Below, one piece after another: positions 42,661 to 54,150 of a stretch of 64,000 nt of DNA. How positions within the stretch are numbered: position 1 is the first letter of the stretch; every line of letters starts with the position of its first letter. Both the position numbers and the translations under genes were made by a program. Source of the DNA: Stenopsyche tienmushanensis (Eukaryota; Arthropoda; Insecta; Trichoptera; Stenopsychidae); the NCBI GenBank assembly GCA_008973525.1, contig WACJ01000129.1, positions 1 through 64,000 of the forward strand, read 5' to 3'. Under the pieces are notes generated by a model. That model did not search any database, was not told where the DNA came from, and worked only from the letters and a program-made list of their open reading frames with translations.

Positions 42661-44029
42661 CGAACCGCCCTTAAATTTGAATCCCTATTCGTAGTACCAG
42701 TATTTGTTTTTGGTATTTTCATCTATAACTACACAATTTTAATATATTCGACGATATAGACTCTTAACTTTATTATTAATACTCCAAAATATATATAGAT
42801 CTTGAACTTTATCTAAAGAAAACTTCCATGAACGTACAAATATTATATTTAAATACGACCTAAAGTTTGCAAACTTTAAATTAATCTAAGTCCAATATCA
42901 ATTTTAGTCCAGCATCCCTTCTAAAAATCCAATATTATAAATTGAATCTTTTACACGCAATATATAAACAATAAAATCGTTTACTACGAATTCATATGAT
43001 CGGTCACGTTTTTGAGTTACGAGCGTGTGCAATCTTCTTTTTTGCACTGCACTTATGCACTCGCAGCAATTTTGTTTTATGGCGGAACCGAGAAGAATGC
43101 ACACAATGGCCATTCCTGAAATAAATACTTCGAATCAGTCTTCGTTCGTATTATTTTTGTATGGATTCTTGGTGCTAACCATTGCCGTTCGCCAGCTGTT
43201 AATCATAAAATGCCAGGCGAAGATAAGAATCGAGATACGTATGCTAATAGACAGCGTCGTACAAATCATATGCTGCGTCCATATATATAATACCAAGCAG
43301 ATTGCAATCTGGATATGCAATTAAATGCTATTTTAACATGCTTTCAGTGCACTTGGGCATCTCTTTTAAAATGACACTCGACTGAGAAAACGATGACGTG
43401 GACAAAAATCTAGAATGCATTCAGATATAACATAGGATTAACTGTATACAATAAAATGTTTAAAGGATCTCCCAACCAAATGCAAATAAATGAAAATAAC
43501 AGATTTTTTGCAAACCCCTCCCCGCTTAAGAACGCTATGGACCGAAATGGCCTTCGCGGTTCGTTCAATATCGGATCGTAGAGAGTCGCCAAAAGGTGGA
43601 CGATGATCAATTGTTTATATGAACCGCATGCAGCGAAATACTATTCAGACTCATAGTGGCACAACAGAGACACTAGGAAGAACAATCCCATACTCGATTA
43701 GTGTCAGGAAGAAAGGAATATGAAATTTCATCAACCATAGTTCCCCAGACCCCAGAGGGAAGTGGGGAGGGGCTTGCCTATGCCTGTAGATAACTTTAAA
43801 CAATACCTGTTCAGGGATAGTGATAAAAGCATATTTTTTAAGCAAAAACACATGATTCATTCGGATTGAAAATCCCACCCCCCCCCCTCTTTTTCAGATT
43901 TGAGTTTCTACGCCTACTAGGTAAAAGGACTGCACGGGCACCCATCTCGCACACAATTACTTATAACCAATTTTTTTACACAAGTTCAAAATGATCATCA
44001 GTCATTTCTGATAAACAAATAAAAAAGGG
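42661..44029. other. Unassigned sequence
   Basis: Frames on both strands around 43025-43324 and 43410-43878 have no recognised motif. A C-homopolymer run lies near 43877-43888. Confidence 0.35.
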
Positions 44030-44900
44030 GAATTCCCGCAAATTGGATCAACCTCACCAGGAGCTATATGTCAAACAAGCTAATCATCGCCTAGGCAGGA
44101 TGGAAACTAGTGAAGCGAAAACTTTCAATTGGTTGCCCACAGGGTTCAGTTCCGAGTCCACTGCTTTGGAACATGCTGGTGAAAGACGTTATAGACTCCA
44201 TATCGCTACCCAATAGCTGCGAACTGGTCATCTACGCGGACGATCTAACTCTCACGGTCTATGGAAACACTAGAAAAGACATCGGAGAGCGGCCCAACGA
44301 AGCCACCCAGTGCTTTGAGGGTTGCCACTTTGGACAGTGCGCGAGAGACGCCACTGCCAATGCAGCCAAAGCTCACCCCAAAATTAGAAGACTAGCAGGG
44401 ACTGACTGGGGAATGAGTTGGCAAATAGCCTATGAAATTATTTATGTGAGCATCACCACATACGGGCTGAGGCCTGGGCTTACAAATCGGAACACCGCAG
44501 TAGGAACGCTACCATTAAGCATATACTAAACGTCACACAAAATAAATCATACAAGCCTACAGAACCGTGACTACAGACAGCCTGCCTGTCTTAGCGAGTA
44601 TCTTTCCATTGGATCTTCAACTCCAACTTAGCGCTGCCAAATTCCATTGGAAAACTAGCCATTCGGTGGAGATTATTGGATAAGGCGACAGACATCAGAC
44701 AGCGACTGAATGGATTGGGAGTTCATTAAAATCGAATTCCTGCGCTGCTGTATGGTCTGTTCCAGATTACCTCGGACTAGCCACACAAAGAGTGTCTTGC
44801 GCTGATGCTTTAGCCCCAAGAGAAATGCTACGCGTGGAAGGACAAAAGTTAAGTTAAACTTCAATGGAATACTGCCGCGAGTTCACTGCCACTACGAGTC
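44030..44900 (+). pseudogene. Non-LTR reverse-transcriptase fragment (family F)
   Basis: The frame 44110-44529 contains KLSIGCPQGSVPSPLLWNML and, after about 30 residues, CELVIYADDLTLTVYGN. The GCPQGS and YADD blocks are the catalytic core of R1/jockey-type reverse transcriptases. Just downstream comes YRTVTTDSLPVLASIFPLDL, the YRT block normally about 150 residues later, so sequence is deleted. The region 44650-44870 is shared with 12400-12600 and 28440-28600 (inverted). N-terminal and endonuclease parts are absent. Confidence 0.8.
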
Positions 44901-45430
44901 TAACCTCAGTTTGAAGAAGTCTGTAGCGGATGACGGATTGTAGGAGCTACCCATTCCCCATGGTACTCGTATCGGTTCGGTCATTTGTAGCATATAGCCA
45001 CGGAGACGAGTCGCCGTCCTAACAGCCTAAAACCGTTCTCCCCTGTTTGCCTAGGCTGTTGAGGATAGTGATGAGCCTTTGACACAGTATCCATCAACTA
45101 CTGCAGTCGGCTGTTTCACACATGTGGTCGTTTTCGATCAAGGTGCGCTTTCTGTTTCGGGTATTTAATTCTGTTGAACGCAGAAAGAATTCGCGTTGGG
45201 TAAGCCCGACTCATTGGGTTACCCAGGTTTTAATAAGTCACGGTCATTTTAGTGCTCACTTTATGGGACTGGGCCTAGTAGATAGGTCGTATTGCCTATG
45301 TGGGTACCCGTGCATGGAGGCCTCTAGGAAGATGCTTCTGCACCGTGTTTTTTGAGGGGCCCGTTAGACACAGAGACTTGGTAACTCATCCCAGAGCCAT
45401 AATCTGAAGATCTGGGATATCAGCTTTTTT
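44901..45430 (+). pseudogene. Non-LTR C-terminal fragment, family F
   Basis: About 44940-45115 carries the block CCTAAAACCGTTCTCCCCTG and AGGCTGTTGAGGATAGTGAT shared with 12180-12330 and 28210-28320. The frame 45122-45355 reads RWVSPTHWVTQVLISHGHFS and CLCGYPCMEASRKMLL, homologous to the C-terminal domain at 40330 and 50200. Broken frames. Confidence 0.65.
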
Positions 45431-45479
45431 ATTTTACTTTTGTTTTGTTTTGCAAAATCAAAAAAACAGATGACCGCGT

Positions 45480-45604
45480 AGATCTCGCACGTATGAAAGG
45501 TGGCGAGAGCGCGACGACCTCTCCACCGGAAGAATTAACTATGACTGAACAAAATGGCCGTCAAACAAGCGGGTCCAAAAAACTTACTTTCTAGGTGACC
45601 CTCG
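45480..45604 (-). mobile_element. Mariner 5' end (minus orientation)
   Basis: GACTGAACAAAATGGCCGTC, AAACAAGCGGG and CTTACTTTCTAGGTGACCCT then CGT are the inverted 5' region and terminal repeat of the 51169 family. The rest of the element is missing. Confidence 0.7.
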
Positions 45605-46780
45605 TTTGTTTTATATGGGACGCATTTTTATAGGAACCTAACGAGCGTTTTCCACCGGCGTCGCTGGTATATTATTCTAACGCGCTCTGATACATTAAGA
45701 TCATCTTTTAGTGCATCTATTTAAAAGATTTTACTGCCGCTCGACGCCTAAATGCATTCCTCGGCTATTCAGCATGCGCTATGTTAGTTTTTAGACCATG
45801 TCTTCGTTTTGCATGCACATGCTCTACGTTTTTATACGCTCGAAAAAACATGTCTTAAACATTCAATCGGCCAATTACACGAAAAACACTGTGCTTACAA
45901 GAAGAGCGGGCTAATATCGTGGCCCAATGATCGCCAATAAAAAAAAGCCTAATGAAGAGATGAACTCGAATAGATAAAACTGGATTTTTCCAATCGGACT
46001 GATATTAAATTGTTTGACAAAAAATCGCCATCGGTGAAATCCTTTCTCGCGCGATTGTTTTATGGTCCACAACTGGTTTTATTGTCTGCTGAAAGCAGCA
46101 GCTAGACATTGATCTCGCATTATATTCATCTGAACAAAGGGCATCCTGCTGTTATACCAGAATTTTATTTCGACATTTTCGCTACGGCATATGGCTTCAT
46201 GTAGTAGAAGAGCGGCATTCTTTCCACTGGAACAGCAATTTCTACCATAAATCATTTCTATTGTCGGGGATATAAAAAAGAGTAAATAAAATCAAATTAA
46301 AAGCACTAGAATCGCACAAGAGAGCCACAAAAAAGCGAACAAAACTCACTAAGGTTAGCCTTTAGCAATCTTTTCAAATCCGCCGAGCTGCTTTCATCTA
46401 TAAATTATTTAAGAGCACAGATAAAAGTAGCTTTTAATTCCAACAAAACTGAAAAAATACGTTTTCCCCAATTCACTTCCAGCCATATAACGATCCTTAT
46501 CCCGTGAAAGTTATCGCATTTTTATCGCCAATGCGACAATTTTCATTGCCAATTAAAAGTTTATCTACGCCATCGATAAATGACAATTTACATAAGAAAA
46601 TGATTCGATCGCCGACTGAAAATATTGCATCCGAAGGAAACGTTTCAGGACAAATATGACGCTTGAAAGTTTTTTAAACTTATAATTGCATCATTCTAGC
46701 CGAGGCCACGAAGCAACTAAACGTGCTCCCGTTTTAACTTTGGATCTATTTGATCGATGAGTCAAGTCTAAAATTATGAT
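45605..46780. promoter_or_regulatory. Candidate conserved non-coding block
   Basis: It is unique, with mixed composition, many TTTAT/ATAAA and CAATTA cores and few long frames. No repeat is recognised. A regulatory role is inferred from composition only. Confidence 0.3.
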
Positions 46781-46798
46781 GAATGTGTTACTTTGCAG

Positions 46799-47010
46799 AT
46801 TACACAGGAAATTCACCAAGTGCAAATATAGTAACGGAATCGAGCAGTTCCATAAAAAAAACGAATTGCGCTATCTGTGAAGATACGACGAACAAACAGA
46901 CAAACGATCCAAAGTCTATAATATATCGATATCAGAATTGGATTTATATTTCATTTATTCGTTCTTACATGTGTTCAAGGGCAGGTCCAACGCAGGACGA
47001 CATATTCATG
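46799..47010 (+). CDS. Candidate exon, unrecognised protein
   Basis: An acceptor-like GTGTTACTTTGCAG precedes a 212-nt segment open in one frame that ends at TTCATG|GTACGA, a modest donor. The product is Ser/Thr/Asn-rich with KKTNCAICEDTTNKQ near its start and RSYMCSRAGPTQDD near its end. The C-x2-C with a later Cys recalls a zinc-binding domain only loosely, and the other expected Cys are absent. It may be a host exon, an exonised element or chance. Confidence 0.25.
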
Positions 47011-47159
47011 GTACGATATTTTTTATTAAATCAGGATAATCCATATGGACGCTATTGGATCTAAGAAGAGTCGTCGCAAGGTGGATGAAGATCAGTTAAA
47101 ACAAAGACATATGATCTATTCGGGATATTTATTTATAAAATCCAAATAAGAGAGATTTA

Positions 47160-47425
47160 AACTTCAAGATTTCAAGGCGCTCTCCAAAATTATAATTATT
47201 TATGGAGTTATAGCTATTTTAGTAGCATGGTTGACATGATATCTCAAGTTCTAATTATCAGATTTATTTCAATTTTAGTAAAAACTATTTTTAATATAAT
47301 CTTCTATCGCTGCTACCAGATTTAGGTCAAAATTTCATTTTGAACTATTTTTAAAAATAATAAAAATATGAAGAAATAAGGTAATTTTTTTTTTCTTAAA
47401 CACTTGCCATTTTATGAAAATACTG
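47160..47425 (+). repeat. Repeat D, copy 4
   Basis: GGAGTTATAGCTATTTTAGT is followed by GGTTGACATGATATCTCAAG, AATCTTCTATCGCTGCTACC and a T-rich tail ending GCCATTTTATG. Confidence 0.65.
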
Positions 47426-47434
47426 TTACATAGG

Positions 47435-47745
47435 CGCGGAGGTGATGTGGATGAACGTGTGTCGGACAAAAATACTCTCTTCTCTAGATAACTTTTTATT
47501 CAGTACGAGAGAGAGAGATCTGGCTGCAAGAAAGACGCCCTCCCGCAATCAGGGCCAACCGATGATTCTCCCCGACTCCCGCCTCCTGCGTGATACCACT
47601 TAACCAGCAACACTGCAGGTGCAAGATACGATCCATCGTTATGTAAGTGCAATGCCTCCATAGGGCCACAAGAGATAACGCTGCTAATAGCACATTGCAC
47701 CTAAAGAGAGACGGAAGATATCGCTGTTAATCTGGCGAATTAAAT
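47435..47745 (-). mobile_element. LTR-A solo LTR, copy 9 (truncated)
   Basis: It runs from the CTCTTCTCTAGATAACTTTT region through AGTACGAGAGAGAGAGATCT and both hairpins (one decayed: GCAATCAGGGCC) to the long U3 variant, where it stops at AATTAAATT. The LTR start is missing. It abuts repeat B. Confidence 0.78.
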
Positions 47746-47747
47746 TC

Positions 47748-47890
47748 GATACTATACGATATCGACAGTGTTTATGTATTTATATACAGGCTTCATACAC
47801 GCTGCGCAGTCCTGCCAGATAAGTGGATTTGTATAGACGATAAGTAGCGACTATACGAATATAGCATCTATGTTTATGATAATTTAGAAT
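47748..47890 (+). repeat. Repeat B, copy 4
   Basis: TATCGACAGTGTTTATGTAT, CAGGCTTCATACACGCTGCG, CAGTCCTGCCAG and GTGGATTTGTATAGACGATA match, diverged at the start. Confidence 0.6.
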
Positions 47891-49989
47891 TATTTCACAA
47901 CTTTCGGGAATAAGTTTTTTTCGATTTTTTTATTATTTTTTTAAAAAAAAAATATGCAGGATATGGCGTGTGAAGGTCAACTAAGCGTATGTGACTCTAA
48001 GAATTGCGTTGTACGTACGCAATTGCGGCGCGATGCGGTTCGTAAAGGATGGTCCCGACCAACGAGTCGGCTGCGATAAACGATGGAACGCGTTTTAATG
48101 TCTTCCATTGCAGCATTTGCTTGGTTAATTATGTTTGTTTAGATAATTCGCCACTGATAAGATTCTTTACAGTAGAAAATCAGAAAGCTGACACATTAAT
48201 AACATATATTATAGGTTAATTACCATAAATTATGTATTTTTACGTATATTTTAGATTGAAATAGTGATAAAGTTAAGATGCCTAAACATCCCATAATAAT
48301 CAATAATTCTAAAACTTTATTAAAGTCACTTTTCCAGTCACCTGTTGGCAGCATATCTCCGATTTAACTCCATATGATTGTAATAAAATCATGTTGTTTA
48401 TTGACATTGAAAACTAACTGTATGACATCTCTACCTTGTAACATACAAAAGACAGTGACTTATAGGATTATAATTAGTTTTCGGAATAGATGTGATCTTT
48501 AAGTACTCCCAATTTATCTCAATTCTCAATGGAAAGATCTACAAGAAACACTTGAGTGGATATAAAAAAAGCCATCGTGTTTCGCACTGCGATGAAGTCC
48601 CATAGAGTCATACAGATGTTATCTGTAATTAAGGACACATGTCGTTGTGATTTACACCGCCTTCGTTCAAGTACCTAAATTATAATCTCTTCGCAGATAT
48701 CGGACAATGAAAGAGTGCTTGCTTTTTATTAATTTCAACGAGTACCAAGTTGTAATGATGATTGTATCTCTAAAACAAGGCGAGATAGGAGCAACGCCCA
48801 TTAACTAAGTACTATACTACTGAGAATCAATGATTTTGTAACGCGGTTCGAGCCGCTTGTCGACAACGTTTTCAGATCTTATCGAGCACTCGGGACCGCA
48901 AAAGCTGTTAGACGACCAAAAAATATTGCTTCAGAAATAAAACTCAATTGAAATCATTGACAGCGTTCGACATTGACAGCGCTTTCTAATTTGACATCCA
49001 CAAATTTGCATCCAAATCAGAAAATTATCAGGAATTCAACGCGAACAGACGGCTTTTTGTCTGCATTTTTGACGCCATTACATGACAAATATCCATATTC
49101 GAGTGAATGCACCCGAAAAATTTGCACTAAACCCGATTATATTCCGGTAAGAGCAAAAAATCTCTATGCATAGATCCGAATGTCTACAATGGAAGGTCCG
49201 ATTTACATCGCAAAAATTTCGTCGATGTAATATAATACTTGTTTTTGCCGGTCACGTACGTTTTACGACGGTCCTTTGCAATTTATACCAAAGAACACAA
49301 TTCCTTTTATAGTCTGCAAGAGTTCATAGGTCATTAGTATAATGATGAACGAAACAGATAAATCCGGAATAAAATATTGTGGTGATACTGCACAAAAAAA
49401 ATTCCGGGAAAAATCCCAGTAGCGATGGGTTCGGGCATAAATAATACAGGCAACATGTTGTAACATAGGCTCAATGCAAAATTTGATATCTAAAGCATTT
49501 TAATTATATAAAAATCAGCGTTGCGGACATTAATAATTGTAAATACCGGCATTAAATTTAATTCTACAAAGCTGCATTTTAATCTACAAATAGTTAACGT
49601 TAATTATTATTAAATAAATGTCGTTTACTTTCGATATAAAGTGGTTAAGGCTTCGATAGACGTGGCTAAAATTAAAGCGCGGAAATTTGATTGAAGTACT
49701 GCCGTTTTGTTTGCTTGCAATATCAAACAAAATTAGAAAAATGTCGCTGCCTCCCGCGCCATAAAGACTGCATTAAAAAAATGAACTTGAAAGAATTTTT
49801 ATTTTCAGTTTTATTAAAAAATATATATATTGTGCTTTCAGTTTCATTTTCATTGCATAATTCAAGCGCTAAGTGACTTTTTATGAATTATTACTCAGTG
49901 CGTAAAAAAATAATATACCAATAAAGAGGGTGAGGTCTTATACTGAGGCTCCACATTGGCGCCTCATAGCAAAGAAATTATTTAGATTT
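47891..49989. other. Unassigned sequence
   Basis: No repeat or exon is recognised. Plus frame 48973-49173 and minus frame 49263-49466 are open but lack motifs. The patch 48620-49250 has mixed composition. Confidence 0.35.
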
Positions 49990-50535
49990 TTACAATGTCA
50001 AATTGCAACCATAAAACCCCTGGGGGGGGGCAAGTCTACGCCCGTGGGTGACAGTCAAATTTCATAATGATGTAGATTAGAGTCGAACGCTGCTGGAGTA
50101 ACGCAGCCAACATGAACCAATCACATAAAGAGCAGAAGGACTATACAAAAGGCGACCACACTAACCTCAACAGCATGGAGTAGCCCCTGTATTTTTATCG
50201 TTTGTCGTGTCGCTGGGTTGTTCTGTATTATTGGACTTTCCAGTTCCTCACAGGATACGGACGATTCAAGGCATCTCTCCGTCGGTTTGGCCTTGGGGAA
50301 ATCTTTTGGAATGTTCTTACACAGATACGGACATTGCAGCGGATCACATATTATGGTCATGTCCAGGCATGGTGGCCGATCGGGAAGTCCTCCTGCGATG
50401 TGTCAGGGGTTCCGCTTCAGGACTTATTGGACACGCAGATCTAGTGGCTGATCCCCGCGCATTCGGCGCATTCAAACAGTTTTACAATAGTTTTGGCACC
50501 AAATGTGCGGAAGGAGGATTCTACGGGGAATAAAT
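49990..50535 (+). pseudogene. R1-like non-LTR C-terminal domain
   Basis: A family F block (AACGCTGCTGGAGTAACGCA) leads into the frame 50207-50533. It reads DIAADHILWSCPGMVADREV, RCVRGSASGLIGHADLVA and DPRAFGAFKQF, then GTKCAEGGFYGE and a stop. In the neighbouring frame LLDFPVPHRIRTIQGIS-type sequence corresponds to the GHGRF-AYL block, so one frameshift separates them. This is the best-preserved C-terminus of the three (with 40330 and 45122). Confidence 0.75.
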
Positions 50536-51165
50536 TCGTAGTCTATTCCCTCCATTTTTTTAAGCGTAGACTCATCAGGATAATTGATTGGCATCTAGAT
50601 ATAATAATATATTAATCATTCCGGCGTAAAGCAGCTCTAGCTAGAACCGGCAATGAATCGTCCAAACCCTCATTTCCCTGCAAATACTTGCAGCAGCTAC
50701 GATGGAGCAGGAATCCTGCTTCCTTTTGGAGGGCGCGAAGTAAAAGGGGTGGATATCTGAAAGCTCTGAGGGCAGTATTTTTCAAGGATCAAAGAGCAGT
50801 GGATGACACTGTTGTGTGGCTAGTCCGAGGGCACTCACTCCTGCCCGACTTCGCTTTTGTCCGACGTTAGGAAGTGGAGCGAAAGAAAACACGGATGACT
50901 GAGCTAACATCTGACTCAGCTGCTCAGTGGGCACGGTTGCTTCAGAGCTTATCTGAAATAGATAGACAAAGAGGTAGCCACTAAATGCTACCACTGTGGG
51001 GATGACGTGGATGATGAATGTGACGCATAGGAGGAGGAGCGGGGAATTCTCCGCGCCTGGACGCTCCTCAACTTTGGTCTGGGAGGAGCGCCTGCACTCT
51101 GAACAGACCGCACAACAGCGCGGGCAATTTGAATGTATCAATCCTGTGCAGTGTGTATACAATAT
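50536..51165 (+). mobile_element. Non-LTR 3' region plus second R1-like zinc-knuckle fragment
   Basis: 50600-50880 continues the retrotransposon tail (CTAGAACCGGCAATGAATCG, CCCTGCAAATACTTGCAGCA resembles 40740-40790). At about 50985-51035 a plus frame reads CYHCGDDVDDECDA before a stop, a C-x2-C zinc-knuckle start of R1-type elements from a different copy. The long minus frame 50782-51162 is antisense. Confidence 0.55.
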
Positions 51166-51168
51166 ATA

Positions 51169-51793
51169 CGAGGGTTAGTTTGGTCTCGCGTATTCGTCGG
51201 CCATTTTGTTCAGTTACAGTAAATTCTTCCGATGGAGAGATCGTCACGCACTCCCATCACCTTCGGTCCGTGCAAAATCCGAGCGATCAAACATTTTTGA
51301 GTTTGCAGAATAATATGGCCGCGAATATCCATCGAACGCTCGTGGAAGTTTATGTTGGTGATGCTCACGACGAGAAAATGAGAGGGAAACCATCAGTCAT
51401 TGATGAAAAACTTGTGCAAGAAATTAATGATCAAGTGCAAGATGACTGCCTCTATATATTCTGACATTTTTCAAAGCCTCCTTATTGATATTGTGTCAGA
51501 AAAACTTGGTTACAAGAAGTTGTATGCGATATGGGTGCCCAGAATGCTCACATCTGGGTACGGCAAAATCGCGTGACAACCAGCGCATGCGTTTTTGGAT
51601 CATTTTGCACAAGAAGGAGAAGCTTTTCTGAACTTTATCGTGATGAGGGATAAGATGTGGGTGTGTCACTACGCCACAGAATCCAAAATGCAATCCAAAA
51701 AGAGCAGTATCCTGTGAATTTCAATAAAATACAAACATTTTTCGATCCTACAAAAATGTTGTAAACTTACTTTCTAGAATCTAGATGATCTCC
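51169..51793 (+). pseudogene. Mariner element, degenerate, both ends present
   Basis: The 5' end is ACGAGGGTTAGTTTGGTCTC; the 3' end is GTAAACTTACTTTCTAGA with a longer decayed tip. Frames read KLVQEINDQVQDD, IDIVSEKLGYKK and, near 51650-51700, RDKMWVCHYATESKMQSKK. These correspond to linker blocks and the RDE-WVHHY-PESK region after the first catalytic Asp. The C-terminal catalytic part is deleted. It is the reference copy for the fragments at 7374, 11374, 20189 and 45480. Confidence 0.8.
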
Positions 51794-51799
51794 AAGTTG

Positions 51800-53255
51800 T
51801 CTCACCGGTGTAATAATGACACATCTGTGAATGGTTAAGCGTTTAATTGTTTATTACATCGGACCCATTTTTATGGTCTTTATCAAAATAATGACATGCT
51901 GTTAAATTTTCTAAAATTGATTTTTAAAGCACGCACTTCATAAACGTGTGGTCACCTCCATAATGGGGCCATTATCGCCATCGGTTATACGATCCCAAAT
52001 CGGCCATAAGCTGCGTACGAACGTGTAATCAATAATCGCTCAAATTGAGGCTCTGACGCAACTTCGGGAGGAATTTGAGCTTTTACAAGAAATCTGATTC
52101 ACCCCAATCGTGGGAAAAATGATTCACTGAAAGACCTCAACCTCTAACCTTTTCGCTCAAAGGCCCTTCTTCCTCTTTACACACATTCAATGGGCACGGT
52201 CTGCCAATCAACGTCTGCAGCTCGAGCTCTTGTCAGAAATATTAACTGACATCATTTCATTTAGAATTATTCCATAAGGGCTTCCATTTTCCGACTGTGA
52301 ATAAAACCCTTCCCTCGGGAAAATTAAGACCATTAATCAAGCCACTAATGTGTGACGTAAATGGAAAATCGTGAAATCTTATCTCATTCAAACTTTATGT
52401 ATACATCTGGAGTCATATAGCAAATTAATATTTTTATTATGAAATTACTCAAACTTGAAATTTGGAAAAATCTTTCAATCCTTTGGGGAAAATTTGCACG
52501 CACGCCCTGAATGCCAAAAAGGTCCCAATACATGCCGGAAGGCTTACTTTCTATAAGAATTTCTATTTTTTCCCAGATCCCAATCTGAATAATAGGCACA
52601 GGAAACACAGCATGGCATTTTAATCAGACCCACGGCTTTCAAAGAACGCCGCAATTATAATACGAAGTTTGCATTAGAATGGTATCTAAATGTGTCAGTG
52701 AATTTGCATAGCGGATGAGATAATAGTGTATTGAATTAATTAAATCCAAATTGAATCAAATTCTCCATTATCCTCCAGCGACGATGATTGAGGTCCAAAA
52801 AAACCCCCATAAATAATTTTAATCAAATACATTTGCATGATACGGATACTCTATAATCAAATTTTTAAAATATGTACGGCAAAATCAATATAATTACACA
52901 CTAACATCGGCCCATCACAGTAAAAACATATTTAATGCAGCCACACGCAGTCTTCTATAAGACTGAGATTTTTTGATATTATTTCGTATGAAAGAATCAT
53001 ATTCTCCGAGCAATTATCAATGAGCCGTCTGAATAAATGCATCGAATAGCGCCTACAATCGCAAAGTACAAGTTCTGACACCATCGTAATTTCATATTAT
53101 TGGCATTCTGCATTATTAAATCTCATCCATGTATAGTTATAGGCACATATAGTCCGTTACAAGATTAGGGTTTCATAAGATGGACGACATTTTTTTATTG
53201 TCACCCAGATTGCTGAGGGTCTTGTCAAGTTGATGCTAACATCAGAGGGTCGAAA
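51800..53255. promoter_or_regulatory. Candidate conserved non-coding block
   Basis: 51950-52400 in particular is unique and mixed in composition, with GAGCTTTTACAAG at 52077. No coding frame stands out. One partial tRNA-Leu site (TGGTGTCAGAACTTG, minus strand, near 53073) lies in it without an obvious LTR. Confidence 0.3.
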
Positions 53256-53259
53256 ACTA

Positions 53260-53950
53260 TATGAAGGAAATTATAGATGCCATTGTGCTTCCTTACAGCC
53301 TATTGACCTACTCGCCCAATAGAGATAGGCTGTCCAGAAAGGAAGAACCTTTCTGGACACATAACAGGGTCCATGCACAAGCGTTACTGGGCGGTCTGTT
53401 CTAAGAGCCCCCTGACTATCCGCACAGGATTGCCTTCGACGACTCTTTTGATCCCCGAAAAATACTACGCGCAAAACTTCTAGGCATCGACCCCTTCCAC
53501 TCCGCGCTCTCCAAAGGAGGCAAGGTTTCCGCAGGAATACTAACGCAGCAGATGACGGGAATTAGGGCCTCCCTCTTTCCCATGATACACCTATTACTTT
53601 GGTAATTTGTAGTACTTAACCACAGAGATGAGTCACCGTTCAAATTGCTAGTTCAGCAGTTCCACGTTCCATTTTTTAAGTGTGCAGATCAGGGTAAGCT
53701 GCACACCCAACTCATGCTAGCTGGGCTACTTCAGCAACGTTTGATGATCAACCGACGAGACAGCTCCGTCGCCCACCTCTACTATACTTCATTATCCCAG
53801 AGGTTTGACTGTTATCCACGGACGTTGAGTTGCCCCCCCCCTTCTTGGGATTTTATGGGTGGATACCATAAAGTGAAACGGCCACCCGAAGGAATGGAAC
53901 AGAAAAAAACACGATCAGCTGTGTTACCACCTGACCCAGATCCTTACAGA
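53260..53950 (+). mobile_element. Non-LTR retrotransposon fragment, family F, with two hairpins
   Basis: 53690-53890 matches 16430-16640 (CAACTCATGCTAGCTGGGCT, TTGGGATTTTATGGGTGG). 53430-53530 matches the 16340-16390 and 28330-28400 segments. At 53295-53333 and 53331-53359 two adjacent perfect stems occur (ACAGCCTAT/ATAGGCTGT and TGTCCAGAAAGG/CCTTTCTGGACA). Frames are broken. Confidence 0.55.
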
Positions 53951-54150
53951 TGATGGTTGCTTGGGAGGATATCTCCATAAAAGCTGCCAAGAAGACAAGC
54001 CAGGAACATCATTACTGTAAAGCAATCAGTAAATACGTTCTTGCCTAACAGTATGATCCCTCCGATGGAGCGTTGGCCGCGGTGTGCGCGGGCATACTCT
54101 CCCTTGATCACTAGAGTGGGCCCGTAGCATGTGCGAGCATACTCATCATA
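53951..54150. repeat. Spacer with repeat G' block
   Basis: GTGCGCGGGCATACTCTCCC and CGTAGCATGTGCGAGCATAC match the G' motif at 18255 and 57105, in two adjacent copies. Confidence 0.4.

Noticed and set aside
50782..51162. 126-codon minus frame with Cys-rich start
   Set aside because: Antisense to the R1-like zinc-knuckle fragment and retrotransposon tail.
32624..53080. Partial tRNA-Leu primer-site matches at about 32624 and 53073
   Set aside because: Only 11-12 bases match and no LTR-like end precedes them convincingly; chance or heavy decay.
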